Source: Cymbidium sinense
Taxonomy: Eukaryota; Streptophyta; Magnoliopsida; Asparagales; Orchidaceae
Direction: 5' to 3'
Length of the DNA: 64,000 nucleotides
NCBI GenBank assembly: GCA_021442155.1
Contig: JAKCPB010001422.1
Coordinates: forward strand, 124,001-188,000
Under the pieces are notes generated by a model. That model searched no databases, had not been told where the DNA came from, and saw only the letters and a list, made by a program, of their open reading frames with translations. Below are positions 21,993-35,300 of the stretch, piece by piece. The stretch's first letter is position 1; each line of letters begins with the position of its first letter. A program made the position numbers and the translations under genes.

Positions 21993-24900
21993 ATGGCGAT
22001 AAGTATGTGTTCACATTTCTTCATGGGATGGATTTGGCCTTAGATTAGGCTAGTCTTTCATGATCTAACTATGCCCACCTCATCCACATTGGCTGAGGCT
22101 TTGAGGGGGCTAGGATTACATATGATGGAACTCCCTTCACGACAGTTAGCAGGAGTGTGGTGACCGAGTTGAAGCTGGTCATCCAGATTGACATGCCATC
22201 TAATTCAGAGATCCCCTTGCTAAAGAGGAAGGCTATGGTAGTTCCCACAGTAGCAGTATCAGTGCCAGTATTAGTGCCCCTAATTATTCCCTGTGCCCCT
22301 TAGCTATGCCCACTAGCTCCCTCCCTAATTCTAGGGATTGTCTCCCTTGCTTTTGAGGTTGGGTCTAGTTCCTACTCTGCTCAACATACCTAGACCCAGC
22401 AAAGAAACAATAATCACATTATCAAGTGGTATCACACTCACTTTGCTAGGGAGTTGGAGGAAGCCACATTGTTAGTTATAGAGGAGTTACCTCGGATGGT
22501 TTCCCTACTAGTTAGTTCCTCTCTCTCAATATAGAGGATGTTAGGAAGAGCTTCACCTCTTTAGTTTCAAGCACACTAGTGAAGGAGGAGGTCGCAGCTA
22601 GCCTCGTCGGTTACCTTGAGTGGCGAGCATGGATGATTGGTTCAGGGCTCAATTTGATTTGAGATTATTATCCCCACGGTGGGCGGTATCTTAGGCAGGA
22701 GAGGGTTGGAGAGGCCCGCACATCATTTCATGTTTTAGCAGTGCGAGGAGGTCGATAGTGTGCCTTCATAATTATGGATTTTTAGATGTGTACCACCCGA
22801 CCATCGATTATCTTACTCACAGGGATTACACATCATGGGAGAGGAAATCCTATCCCATGAAAGTTGGTGGTGCCTCCACCACACTGATCCTCTCCTCGTC
22901 TGCCATCTTTTATACATGTCTCAGTATCTACTATTCTAGCCAAGGCAATGAAGGCAACTTCAAGGGAGAAGAGAACCTCGTTGGTGATCCGACTATGGTA
23001 GAGAGATCTTGTCCCATCTACACTACCTACTATGGCAAAGTCGAGCTCTCCTTCTTGACCTTCTACTCCAGTTATGGTGAAGAAGGAATGGTGACCTTGA
23101 AGCATAGTAGTCATCCGATCACCACCACCACCATGATTGGAGATAGTCACAATAGTTGAGGGAGGAAGAGACATTCTCTCCCATGATAGATCATCCTAAG
23201 AGTGCCACTTCAGATCAGCAATGATGAGTATCTTTCCTCTAGTGAGCATATTCCTCACAAGATGAGCTCACCAACACTTCTTGGTGCTTATGACATGATG
23301 ATCCCATTACCGGTAATCTTTCATGCCTCTTCAGTTGGACTGATCCCTAAATGACATCATAGCCCAATATCTACTAGAGAAGAAGGAAATCTTAGGATAT
23401 GCCTGGTACCATTTAGAGGATGAAAGGATCAGCTTTAATCAATGAAGATGACCATTAGAGTACTCGGTAGATACACAGGGTTCCCTCCTCCATGGCGAGA
23501 CTATGGAGGTGCGGCCGATTACCTACTGACAAAACCTCCATCAATAGTTGAAGTAGAAAAATGAACAAATAGATAGGATGGGGAAGCAGCTTGAGGACTT
23601 GTTAGCAGTAGTCTTAGCACTTTAGAAACAAGCATTGCTAGTTCATCCTACTATAGCTGAGACTAGTTAGCCAGAGTTGGTGCATGTCTTGGATCCAGCC
23701 AAGACTTTACCTCCGATGAGTAGGTAGCCGACTGAATAAGGTGGTGCATAGTACCTCCATATAGGAAAAAGATATTAGAACTATGGTAGAGCAGTAGGTG
23801 AGAGAAGTGTTGGCTCAAGCCCGAGGAGGATCATCAGTTCCAAAGGGTAGACCCTACCTAGAGGAATTTGATGCCATCCAATATCCTAAGGGTTTTGTAC
23901 CACCTTCTTTCAAAAGCTTCAATGGTAGTGGGAACCCGAGGCAGCATATTGCACACTTCAGGGTCAGTTGTTGCAACACCGGTGGTAGCAGTGCTTTACT
24001 CTTCTATCTCTTTGTCAGTAGCTTAGCAGGCATAGCCTTTGATTGGTATGCTTAACTTCCCAATAGTTCAGTGAGGACATTTGTTGAGTTGGAGCAACTC
24101 TTCATTAAGAGGTTTGCTAGAGCAAGGCAAAGGGTAACTGTAGGCGATCTCGTTGTGGCTCAACAAAACCTAGATGAGTCCCTCATTAATTACATTCTTA
24201 GATGGTGTAATTTGAGTATGAAATGCAAACCATAGCTATCTCAATAGCATGCAATCGAGATTCTACTAAAGAATATCAATGGCCAAGTCGCCTTCATGCT
24301 CAAATGTTTCATCATCAAAATATTTGCGAAGCTGATCAACAAGGTGGCTAGCTTACAAGGAGAAGCCAAATAGTCACCTTTTCCAGACCAATCAATAAAG
24401 CATAAGCAATAGAAAGCTTTTGAGAAGAAGCTTGGGGCAGTGATAGCAATAGATAAGGAAATATAAGAGTAGTTTGAGACCTCTGCTCCACGTTGTCACT
24501 TTCCTCTTCTACCAGAGGCGACCTAGCCAGCCTCCATGACTAGCATTGCCTCCTCCTCAGCCACATCATCAACACCAGGTACATGCACATACCCATAGCT
24601 TCTGATCCACCTATTTTGGATAAACTTAACAAGCCTTATTCATTTATGATGGAGGTAATCAAGAAGATCTTTAATAATCTCTTATAGAAGCCTTATTTTT
24701 AGCTACCTGAACTTAGGAGGCTGGAGAAAGTGGGCAAAAGCAATGATCCTAACTTTTGCCCTTACCACCGCATGCTAGGTCATGTTTTGGAAGATTGCTT
24801 TTTATTCAAGGATTGGCTTGAACATAGTTTCAAGACTGGTGTTATAGTTATCCCAAAGGAATACCTTGTGGAACAACCATCTAGTTCCATCAGGGTAATC

Positions 24901-25560
24901 CTTGGGGATACTTGCGATCCTTCCAAAACTAAAGAAGGTTGGGACATTTTCTTATCCCGTACCTCTAAGAAAATTGTTTCTAAAATTAAGAAACTTTCCT
25001 TATAGGTGCCTGAGATAGCTCAAACCTCCAACATCAAGGAAGGTTTGCAAGTTGCCAGAGCCAACTCAGGGAAAGGGGAGCTTAGCAGCAGCAGCAGCTT
25101 GTGCCAACCCAGGATAGCCCAGTAGCACAACCATAGGAGTCCGGCCTTCATCATTGCTACTACGAACTACCTCTACTAGCTCTTCTTCTAGTAGAGATCT
25201 TATATCGGTGGATAAGGGCATCAAATCACTCACCCCACTTACTTTACTTGATTTTTACTGTTTATCTCTTTTAAAATCCAAGAAATTGATGAATAAAGTT
25301 AGCTTGAATTATATCTGTGTCATTTCTGATGGGTTGTCTAAATCTATTCCTAATGAAAATTCTTTAAGTCTAAATAACAATTATAATAATTATGATCTTC
25401 CTCATTCTGATTCAAAGTTAGACTTTCCTTCCCTAAATCATACGGGTTCATCTCTTGAGATAGACTTAGAATCATTCGATTCTGAGGGTCCCATAGGAGA
25501 AGCTGTAGCTAAGCTTGACGTGCAGGTAGAATCTTCCATTACCCTGCCATAAGAGATCAC
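21993..25560 (+). pseudogene. Tat gag, copy 1, decayed
   Basis: A candidate start ATG at 21,993 (MA-) is shared with copy 2. The capsid-like Retrotrans_gag region is clearest at 23,798-24,390: YPKGFVPPSFKSFNGSGNPR, QHIAHFR, AFDWYA, LPNSSVRTFVELEQLFIKRF and SLINYILRW. A zinc-knuckle-like segment follows at 24,760-24,810, FCPYHRMLGHVLEDCFLFKD, with C-x2-H-x4-H-x4-C spacing. Next is a Ser-rich region (25,154-25,552). Gag would form the virus-like particle. Many stops break it, including TAGs at 24,233 and 24,245 that are also present in copy 2. The region 22,100-23,790 is gag N-terminal sequence too degraded to read through. Confidence 0.8.
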
Positions 25561-25689
25561 CGAAGTCATCCTCCATAGTGGCAAGGTTCTACCACCTAGG
25601 GTAGCACCTCAAGATAGAGGGAAATAAGTCATTGGTTTAGATGATGAGAAGCTCCTTCACAAGATGCTCCACCCTTGGATATGCTTGTG

Positions 25690-26390
25690 GAAGATCAGCC
25701 CAAGGTGGACTACAATGTCCTCTCTCACCTATGAAAGTTGGCATCTAAGAAAATCATATACGATTCCCTTATCTTATCCAAAGAGATGAGAGAATCATTA
25801 ATCAAGGCTCTTCTTGATCCTGAAATATGCTTAGCTAAGCTAACCGCTATTGGAGAGGAGGCACATTATTCCAGAGAAGCTCAGGGAATCACTTTCATAG
25901 ATGAAGACCTACTTACATGGGGACATAGAAGTCCCTCTCATTAGTTGACTTGGGAAGATTGGAAGTTCTCATAGATCCAGGTGCTTTAGTAAACATTATG
26001 AGTCTAAAGATGCTTGCCTATTTGAGGATCGACATCTCCATATTCCGAGGAGATCGAATGATGTTGAGAGGATTCAATGAACAAGGAGAGAGGGCTTTAG
26101 GTTTCATAGTGTTACCTTTGGAGATAGGTGACTGGAAGACTGAATCCAAGTTTTATATCATTGATTTGAATACTTTGTTCATCACTTTGCTCAGTAGGAC
26201 TTGGATACATCAGAATAAGTTGATTCCATCCTACCTCCATCAGTGCTTCAAGTTTAGGAAGGATGGGATTGAGTATAATGTTAAAGGAGATGAAAAACCA
26301 TTTTCAGTAAGAGAGGTTGAGATATATGAGGATGCGACCAACTATCTCCCTCAAAATGCCCTTTCTCATGAACTTTGACAAAATTCAAAC
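25690..26390 (+). pseudogene. Tat aspartic protease, copy 1
   Basis: A leading segment at 25,738-25,944 (KEMRESLIKALLDPE) precedes the protease core at 25,950-26,378. That core contains VLIDPGALVNIMSL-MLAYLRI, where LIDPGA sits at the position of the retropepsin D-[ST]-G active site, and later GFIVLPLEIGDWKTESKFYI and TWIHQNKLIPSYLHQ. The protease would cleave the gag-pol polyprotein. Pro in place of Ser/Thr after the Asp is also seen in copy 2 (IDPGAS), so it is a feature of this family or of its defective ancestor. A frameshift at about 25,945 separates the two segments. Confidence 0.75.
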
Positions 26391-26394
26391 ATAA

Positions 26395-26490
26395 AAGAAA
26401 AATAAAAAGAAAAAGAAGAAATAGAAAAAGAAAAGAAAATAAAAATCTAGGTGAACAAGAAAGGGAAATTGAAGAAGAAGTAGAGCCCCA
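26395..26490 (+). repeat. Purine-rich linker tract, Tat copy 1
   Basis: An A/G-rich run (GAAAAAGAAG words) between protease and RT, conserved in position in all three Tat copies. It would encode a Lys/Glu-rich linker if in frame; here it contains stops. Confidence 0.65.
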
Positions 26491-26639
26491 TATCACATTC
26501 CACCCATAAATCATTCCATCATATGGACATGTGGGTAGGATGATGTGACCTCCACTAGGTAGAGGTAGAGGCAGACATAGAGGTAGTCAACAAAGGTGGA
26601 AGACCCCTTATTTGGCCATCAGCCAATAGGGGTTTTGTT

Positions 26640-28357
26640 ACAGTTCATAGGAGTACCCCTACTATTCACATAGACTTGGAATCCAGCATCGAGGATAAGT
26701 ATAATGTAATTAGTATACCAACCAACCCCTCTCAACGGGTTTCATTGGAGGTGACACTTGAGCCAGACAGTGATAAATACCAGGCTTCCAGACAAACCAC
26801 AAAAGTATTCGAATCAAATGTATGTAAAACTATCCGGCATCAGGTAGGAACCTTAGCTCTAACCTTACTTTCATCTCAAAAAGTTAAAGATTTAGTAGTT
26901 AAGGAAGCCCCTCAGTCTTCCAGAGATGTCAAACCAAAGAGCTTCTTTTTGGGATCATCATCCTCAGCGATGTAGGACTTGAGGATATTTCAAACAAAGA
27001 ATTAATGGAATTGCCTTTTGATTGGTACTCTCCTTGCGTTCTTAATCTTGCAAAGAAAGGTTTGGCTCCTTATACATGGTCTAAGTATAGGTTAGAGTAC
27101 TTTTAGAAGCAATGGAACAACACAAGCAAGGATAAACAATTAAGATCAGGACTAGGATTCGGTACAGTGGGTCCAGTCGATGATGACGATTACTGCTTAG
27201 TTGTCACCAACCATTTGGAGTCTGATAGGTTCTTTTTACACAACACTAACTCTTATGAGGATGTGAGTTTAAAAAATTCAGATGATCCAGATGACCTCCA
27301 AATCAAATATGCACCACCAAAATTTGAAGAGGAGAACCATTCAATAATTGACAAGCTTAAAGAAATCAACCTCAGGATAGATGAAAATCCATGCCCGACA
27401 TACACTAGTTCATTGTTGAATGAAGAAGAGACTAATGAATTAGTTAGGATATTGACTAAGTTTAAAAACTTCTTTGCATGGAGTTATGAAGAAATGCCCT
27501 TTGCGTGAAAACTAGCAATAGATCTTAACATTAATCCTATCAAGCAAGCTCCTAGACACATGGTATTAGAAATTGAACAACAGATCATTTATGAAGTCAA
27601 GAAATTCATCAACGTTGATTTCATCAGGGAAGAAAAATACCCTACCTAGTTTGCCAGTGTCATCCCAATTAAGAAGAAGAATGGCCAAATTCGCATTTAC
27701 ATCAATTTTAGGGACTTAAACAAAGCATGTCCTAAGGATGAGTTTCCTCTTCCTATACCAGAACTAATGGTGGTTTTCGCCTCATCTCATGCAATTTTCT
27801 CCTTCATGGATCATCAAACCAAATCAAGATCAGGATAAAAGAAACACTACTTTTGAACCCATCAAAATTGATTTTATAGGGCATGCCTTTCGCCTTAAAA
27901 GTGCGTGCTAGTAACGGCCACGACTTAGATCTTCAATGAACTCATCCATCATCGGGTTGAGTGCTATGTTGATGATCTAGGTCAAAAGAAAAGGAAGACC
28001 ATCTTTTTAACTTGAGAGTAGTTTTTGAACAATTAAGATAATATAACCTCAAAATGAATCCCCTGAATTGTACATTTGGAGTAGCTTCAGGGATATTTCT
28101 TGGGTTTTTTGTCCAACATCGGGGAATAGAAATAGATCCTGAAAAGATCAAAGCTATCTTGGATATTCCACCTCCAAAAAGTTTAACTCAACTCAGATTT
28201 TTTCAAGGTTAGTTGGCGTAACTAAGACACTTTATTTCATTTTCAACACTTATCAAAAAGGATGTCAAGTTCAAGTGGGATAATAAGTGCCAGCATGCCT
28301 TCGAAGATATCAAGCCATATTTGGTGAAGCTACCAGTTCTAGCAGCCCCTATCACTC
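26640..28357 (+). pseudogene. Tat reverse transcriptase and linker, copy 1
   Basis: The acidic linker (26,676-27,508; VGTLALTLLSSQKVKDLVVK, GPVDDDDYCLVVTNHLESDR) leads into RT. RT motifs visible in broken frames: KKKNGQIRIYINFRDLNKA (about 27,672-27,730), CPKDEFPLPIPE, SSHAIFSFMD, and CYVDDL at 27,961-27,978, the YVDD catalytic pair. RT thumb and connection follow: RQYNLKMNPLNCTFGV, GFFVQHRGIEIDPEKIKAI, PPPKSLTQLRFFQG. A TAG at 27,647 replaces Trp in YPTWFAS and is shared with copy 2 (44,904). The coding region stops abruptly at 28,357, where a deletion joins it to 3' non-coding sequence; RNase H and integrase are missing. Confidence 0.85.
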
Positions 28358-29330
28358 ATTTTCTTCCTAACTTGACCATTATAAATCGAAAGGCAACCCC
28401 TTTGTTGGATAGTCCTACTGTGTGGTTGGTAGACTACTCCCTTTGGATTGGTAAATTTTAGCTAGCTCAAGGCCTCCATGGCCTCTACTCAGTGCAATCC
28501 ATCACAAACCATTGGGATTCATCAAAATAAACCTAAAAATGAAATTAATCTTGAATATCTTTGAGTTGATCTAAGTCCCCTAGTGGCATTCACTCAATAG
28601 TCAGCCCTAGGTTTGGTTTCATCTAATACCTTGCCAATGGATCACCCTAGTAACTAGTCCCTACATTAGAAGATGTAAGTCTACTATGATTTCTTCCTAG
28701 TACAGCTACTGTGCACCTAAAGGCATTCCCTTTGGTTGGCTAGTCTTACTTTGTGTTTGTTAGACTACCCCTTTGGATTGGTAAATCTAAGTTAGGCCTA
28801 GGCCTCCATGGCTCCTACTCGGTATGATCCATCACAAACGAATAGGGTCCATCTCAAAATCTTAAAAATCTAAAACAAATCTAGTCCTCCTCCCTCAATG
28901 GGGTAAAAAACAACAAATTAAACAAATCCAATCAATCTCTTTCAGTGGAGTCAAACAAATCAAAATAATCAAACAATCTAAATCATTCCATTTGCTTCTC
29001 CTCAGTGAGATGCAAATCTTTCTAGTTCCCTCAGTAGATTTCAAACCTCTCATCCCCCAGTGGATGATTTGAACCTGTTTCCCTAGTGGAAGGTTCACAT
29101 ACTCTATCCCTAGTGGATTCTTCCTTTACTCTCTTATGTCCTTGATATGAGTAAAGTCAGATTGAACTAAGCTCTGGATTCCTTCTACACCTTGGGTTCC
29201 TTCTACACCTTGGGTTAGGAGTAGTTCATTTATATTAGTGCTTGTGATTGTTCGATATTATTGATCATTTCAGTCAACACCAATACATGTGGTGTTCCTT
29301 GTCAGCCACACCTCACCTATTGGGCACCCT
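28358..29330 (+). other. Tat copy 1 3' non-coding region
   Basis: This sequence corresponds to 50,281-51,186 of copy 2. It contains a repeated motif (AAAGGCA-CCCCTTTGGTTGG-TAGTC near 28,390 and again near 28,720), CTCAGTGGAGTC-type words, and ends in CACACCTCACCTATTGGGCACC before LTR B. No coding sequence. I see no convincing purine-rich tract immediately before the LTR, which would normally prime plus-strand synthesis. Confidence 0.75.
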
Positions 29331-32300
29331 TTGATGGCCTTATTTTTAGAATGATCTCTCAACCCCTCCATCTTAGACATAGGACTTCTCTTTGACACTA
29401 AGAGTTTCTTTAGTATTAAGATACTTCTATTGATTAAGTGAACACTCAACCTAACCCTAGAGACTTAGAAGAGTTAGCCATAGGAATAGGTCATACCTTA
29501 GGGGTGTTAGGAAAACATGCCTACCCCATATCTTGAACGAACTCCTCACTTCCTTCCTTCAAGTCAAAATCCAAATCAAATCAACATCAAAACTCAAATC
29601 AATTCCAACTTGATTGATTTTTCTCAAACCTTAAATCAATTCCAACTTAATTGATTTTCTCCAAACTCAAACCAATTCCAAATGATTGAAGCTTATGATT
29701 GAAATTCCAAGTTGAAAAATCCTTCCTAAGTTGCTTTGATTCTATCTTATGGACTAATTCAAATCCAAATCAATTCAAATTCAAGAAATTTTCATAACCC
29801 ATTTATATTCTCATTTATATTCACAAAAATAAATAAAATATAAATTTAAATATCCAAAACTCATTTCAAAGCTCAAATCAAAATTCAACCAAAATTCAAC
29901 CTAAGCCTTTCAAGTCAAATTATTGAACTTAGCCAAATCAAATTCAAATCAAGCCAAACTCTTGATTCTTTTCATGATTCAATCAATCCTTCAATCATGA
30001 ATCCAAATATAAACATAAACGTCAATCATCAAATCAAAACTAAATTCAAAAAAAATCAAACCCAAGTCAAACTCATGTTCACCCTTTGAACTTGAAATTG
30101 TCAAATGAATCAAAACCCATTTGACTCAAATCACTTGCAAAATGGATTTATATTTCAATCATAAGTCCATATGTGAGTTCAACCAAACTTGATTCAAGCC
30201 TTGATCAAGTCAATTGACCTACTTAGGCTCACTTGACCCAAAGTGACCTAAAGTACCTCTTGAGCCAAATTCAATCCTACCCAAATTGGATTGAACTAAG
30301 CCCACCTAAGCCTCACATTATGAGCAACAATCATCATGAGATGATCAATCACTCAAATTGAGTCAAACCAAGTCAAACCTAAGGGTTAACCAAGTCAACA
30401 CTTAGCCAAAATTTACCGTAGAACAAATTGATTAGAACCATTGATCAAAACCAGTTTATGATCAATGTTTGAACTTGACCAAGCCATCGTTTAAGCCTAA
30501 CCTAGCCCAATTGGCTACTTGACCCAAGTTGACCCAACTTGACCTAAAAAGTCAAAATGTGTCAAAACTTGATCTAAGCCAAATTGATTGAAACCAATGG
30601 GTCAAGTTCATTCCAAATCACTTATTGAACTTGACCAAAGCCTCAATTGGCCAACTAGACCCAACCTAGCCCAATTGACCTTGAACCCAACTTGACCTAA
30701 AAGGTCAAATTGAGCCAAAATCAAACTAAACCAAAATTGATTGGAAACAAAGATACCAATACATTTCAAATGACCAATGAAACCTAAACCAACCCATGAC
30801 CTAACCCAAATAGGTCAAATGGGTCAAACTGGTCAACTTGACCCATTTGACCTAAATGAAATCAAATGAACCAAATCCAAATATAAACCAAATTGATTGG
30901 AAATAAAGATACCAAATCAAGTCATATGAACTTGACCCAACCCTCGGTTTGACCCAATTTGACCAATTGGTCAACTTGACCCAAGTTGACCCATTTTGAC
31001 CTAAATGGGTCAACATGAGCCAAATCATATCAAATCAATTCCAAATTCATTGAAACTTGGCCTAACCCATTTTAAAATCATACCAAACATATTCAAAACA
31101 AAATCCAAGCCAAATGACCATTTTACCCCTAGATCAGAGGGTAATTCTTGGCCAAATTCACTTAAAATTTGGTCAAATCCTCTTCGTGGTCACTTGGCAC
31201 CCTCTTAGTGGACTCCATGGACACTAGTGAACATGGTGCACTTGACCTAATGGACCCAATGGCAAAACCGACCACCAACTTAGAAAAAGAGCACTTGGGA
31301 TCCCTCCTCCACTCAATTAAGCACATGGAAACTTCTCCACTACCTCTTCTGGCCAAAACTGCATCACATGACACCCTAAATGGCCTAACAAACCCATTGC
31401 ATAGGGTGAATTTGATCAAAATAGCATCTTTATGCTCGGCCTTCCGATCCACCTAGAGGGAGATATACTCCCCCTAATTTCAGTTGAATCCAACACACTC
31501 ACATTCAATTGAAGTTGGGGAACTCATATCTAGCATCCTCAAGCTTCTCCAAGCCTCCTAGAGAACTTTTCATTTCTCTTTTTCTCGGTTTATCATAAAT
31601 AAAAATAGAAGAGGTAGCAAGGTATTCAATCCCATTCAATACTCAATTTTAGCTCATTTTCTCCTTCAAGCACCTTGAGGGGACCTATTTGAGTTGATCC
31701 AAAGCTTCATCCAAGTTCTCAAGGCATGTGAGAGGGGAGTTTGATCAAGGCCGCAAGAAATTGAGGCACACATTGGTCCATAGGAAGATCCACTTCATCC
31801 CAAGGCATGAAACTTTCAATAAGGTTTTGTCTCCACTAGATGAAGCTACCTCAATTATTGGGAGCACTGGTGATAGCCTCCAGTGAGGTGTACCTTCAAA
31901 CCAAGCCTAGAACAGGAAGTGTTTGGTCTTTTGTGAAAGAAAATTTCACCCCCATTGCATTTTGACCGTTGGATGTCTTGCCCCTTCCATGATGATGGTG
32001 TGGGTTGAGTTTGAGTTCAATCTGAGCTCAATCGAGCATTGATCTTGCCCTAAAGAGTGGATGGATGCCCTTTCCCACATGTAAACTTAGTGGCAGATCA
32101 TGGACCGTCCATTCACGCATTTTGGATGGATAGTCTTGATCAAGATGCATAAGATCCAAGGATTTATCCCTTAAGAACCGCAGGCTTGATGTCAATCGTC
32201 CGATCCTTGATCGGACGATCGAAGAAAGTGCGAGCACATAATGCGCGATATTGGGATGTGACAACTCAGTGATGAATCCCATCATCACATGGAAAGCATC

Positions 32301-35300
32301 ACGTTAGCGTCCACATGGCACAATGGGATTAGTTATATAATTAGGGTTTTAATTCCTTTCTTAATCACAAATTTCAAAATAACATAACTAAATATACAAA
32401 AATTAGAAAAATATAAAACAAAAATGCATGAAGATAATTCAATAAGAATTCAAAAATTATTTTAATGAATTTAAATAGTGCATTTTCTTAATTAGGTTTT
32501 AGTGAAATTTAATAACTTATTCCCCAATTATTTTATTAATTCATTTCAAATTTCTCGATACATTTAGTGGATGACCTCACCTCCCCTAATTTTCTTGGGA
32601 TTTATTGATGTTAGTTAGGGAAATAAATTAATGAATCCATAATCTCTTAATGTAATTAAGCTAATTAAATATGTGAATAGTGGTTTAATCCCTTTATTAA
32701 GTTAATTAAGCTTCACTTAAGTGAAAAATAGGTTATGGAATAATTTTGGGATATTTTCCTGCTATTCCTTAAACCCCTTTCTTCTTAATCTAAATTTAAT
32801 TAAGGGTAAATCCACTAATCACCTACTTAATTAACTTCATAAAATTTTCAAAACATTCCAAAACATAACAAATTCATCTTGGGCAGGTGCTTAGGTGTGC
32901 AATAACCTAAGTTACTTAAGGAAACCAAAATCCAACCCAAAAGTGTGGGAAGGGTTATGAAAGGAGTTAAATTAAACTTTTTAGCTTAATTAATCATTAA
33001 TTATGAGCCAATTACATTAGGCCCTTTCATTCCTAGGTGAATTACTGATTTAAATTCCTTGTGTGATTTGTTTCATACATTGGCTCAATTATTTGATTAA
33101 ATATGTTAAGTGGTGTGGTAAGGGGTAATTAATGCACTTAATTCACACCTTAACCTAAACAAAATATAAAAATCATCTAATGGTTCTAAAAATAAACTAA
33201 ATAAACTCACACATGAGGAAAGGGTTAGGACTAGAAACTTTTTCACATTTCCCAAATTCAAATCAAACTCAAACAAAACTAAAAATCTCTTTAAAATAAA
33301 TTTGATTTGCTTTAAATAATCTATTTCATAAGATTATCTTTAGAATTAATTAGTGAATGAATTTACATGCTTTCATCACTTTATTTCTTTCCTAGCATGC
33401 TAAATATGAATGTCATATGAAAATCATGCATTCATTCCATTTAGAAATCAAATTAAAAAAAAATTAAAATGAAATATTTCCTTTATGTCAAATTGCATGT
33501 TTTAGCTAAAGTAAGAATATAAATGGCTATTATCACTATTAAATCCAAAATTATTTTAAAAACTTATAAATCAAATATCATAACTAAAAGGTATGCTACT
33601 TATAATTATTTATAAGCTTGCATGTGAGTATAAAATGTGTTATGTGATTCTCTCTCTCTTTCTTAACATAGAATTGTATAGGATTTACCAAGTGTATAGT
33701 CCATTTGAAAAGGACATAACACTTGCTTTAAATCTATTCCTATACACTCCTATGTCATGACGTAAGAAGGAATTCCACATCACCCATATAAACAAAATAA
33801 TTAAACCAACATCAATCAAACATAAACTTTTGATTCTCTGCATTTCTGTACATGCACATGTATTTAAGAAAAGTGGTATATTAGTGGACAACGGAGATTT
33901 TAAGTAGCCCCATGTAGGTCTTGTCTTACTCCCCTTCTAATAATGGTGCTCACTTATGTCTTTATACTTGTAAATGTGCATATGAAAATGGATAAAAGAA
34001 TCCCTCTTTCTACTTAACAAAATCATGCATACATGAAACATTCCAAATTTTCTTTAAACAATATCACTTAGCATTCATCATGAAGGTAAAATAACATTTC
34101 CATTTGCATGTATAGATATGCTTGGTCATCCATATGCATGTTACACATGTTGGGAAAGAAATAAAGTGTTGTGTGTTTTGTGATATTTCACTTTACTTAA
34201 TCTTAAAATGCCTTTCTTTTGAATAGGTTTGTTTAGGAAAATCTAAACTTAGATTAATCAAAACACATAACAAAACATTCACTAATCAAAAATCAAATAT
34301 GAATCTACCTTAGAAATTACTTAAGGTTGGGAGGAAAGAGAAGTTCTCTTCTCTTTTCCTCTCTTTACAACTTAGTAATTAATTGTAGGTTCATTCAAAC
34401 CAAATCAAAATACAAAATAAAATCAACCAAATCAACTAAATCACTTAAATGAAACCACCCCCTAAGTTGAACATTTTCATACTTAGAAAACTCAAACCTT
34501 AAAGCCTAGCTAAGCATACCACACAAACCTTAAATAGCATACACATTAGGCTAAGTCACCACTTCTAGCTTTAGGTTAGGGCAGTGCATGGTTTGATATT
34601 TGCTTTTATTTTGTGATGTACTGTTTATAGTCTAGATGATAGGGTATATGTTCGTAGATTGAATGGTAGGGCGATCTTAGTCTAACCATTGTCTTCTGTA
34701 GGGGATTGTGCTTAAGGGGCGCTATAATAAAATTATAAAATTTCTTTTACTATGCAGGTGCTTATACCCCTAAGCATAATATAAAATAGGCCAGGTGGAC
34801 TTGGTTACCCATATGTGGGGTGCTAAGTCCAATTTATACATATATACATGATTGGGATTGTATGGTTTGTTAGCTAATCTCTATTTTGCGTGTTTTTTAG
34901 ATTTTGTTTTTTCCATTTTCATGTAATTTTGCAATTAGATTTTGGAATAATTGTTATAGGGTATTAGATGAATATTGGTCATAAGGCTATATTATTGTAT
35001 GTGAAGCCTTTGGAGAAAACCCCATTCTGACCAACCAAAATAATAAAGAAGAAAGAAGAATGAAGAAATGAATAATGAAGACCCCCATAACAATGAATTT
35101 CTTCTTGATTGTATTTAATTCATTTGTAATCTATGTTGTATAAGGGTAGAGATCGACTACCCAATTTATTTTCAGGTTTGTGCGGTGGAGCCCGACCACA
35201 AATGGCCTTTATTTTTTTGCGCTAGCTTTATAAACTAATTGATGTTTGTTTAGCTTGTGCATTAAGATGGCATCTTCTTAGTTTCTACTTGCTTTGATGT

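Noticed and set aside
22833..23174. Minus-strand 113-residue frame in gag N-terminal region
   Set aside because: Its counterpart in copy 2 is broken by many indels, and the plus strand aligns with gag. Probably chance.
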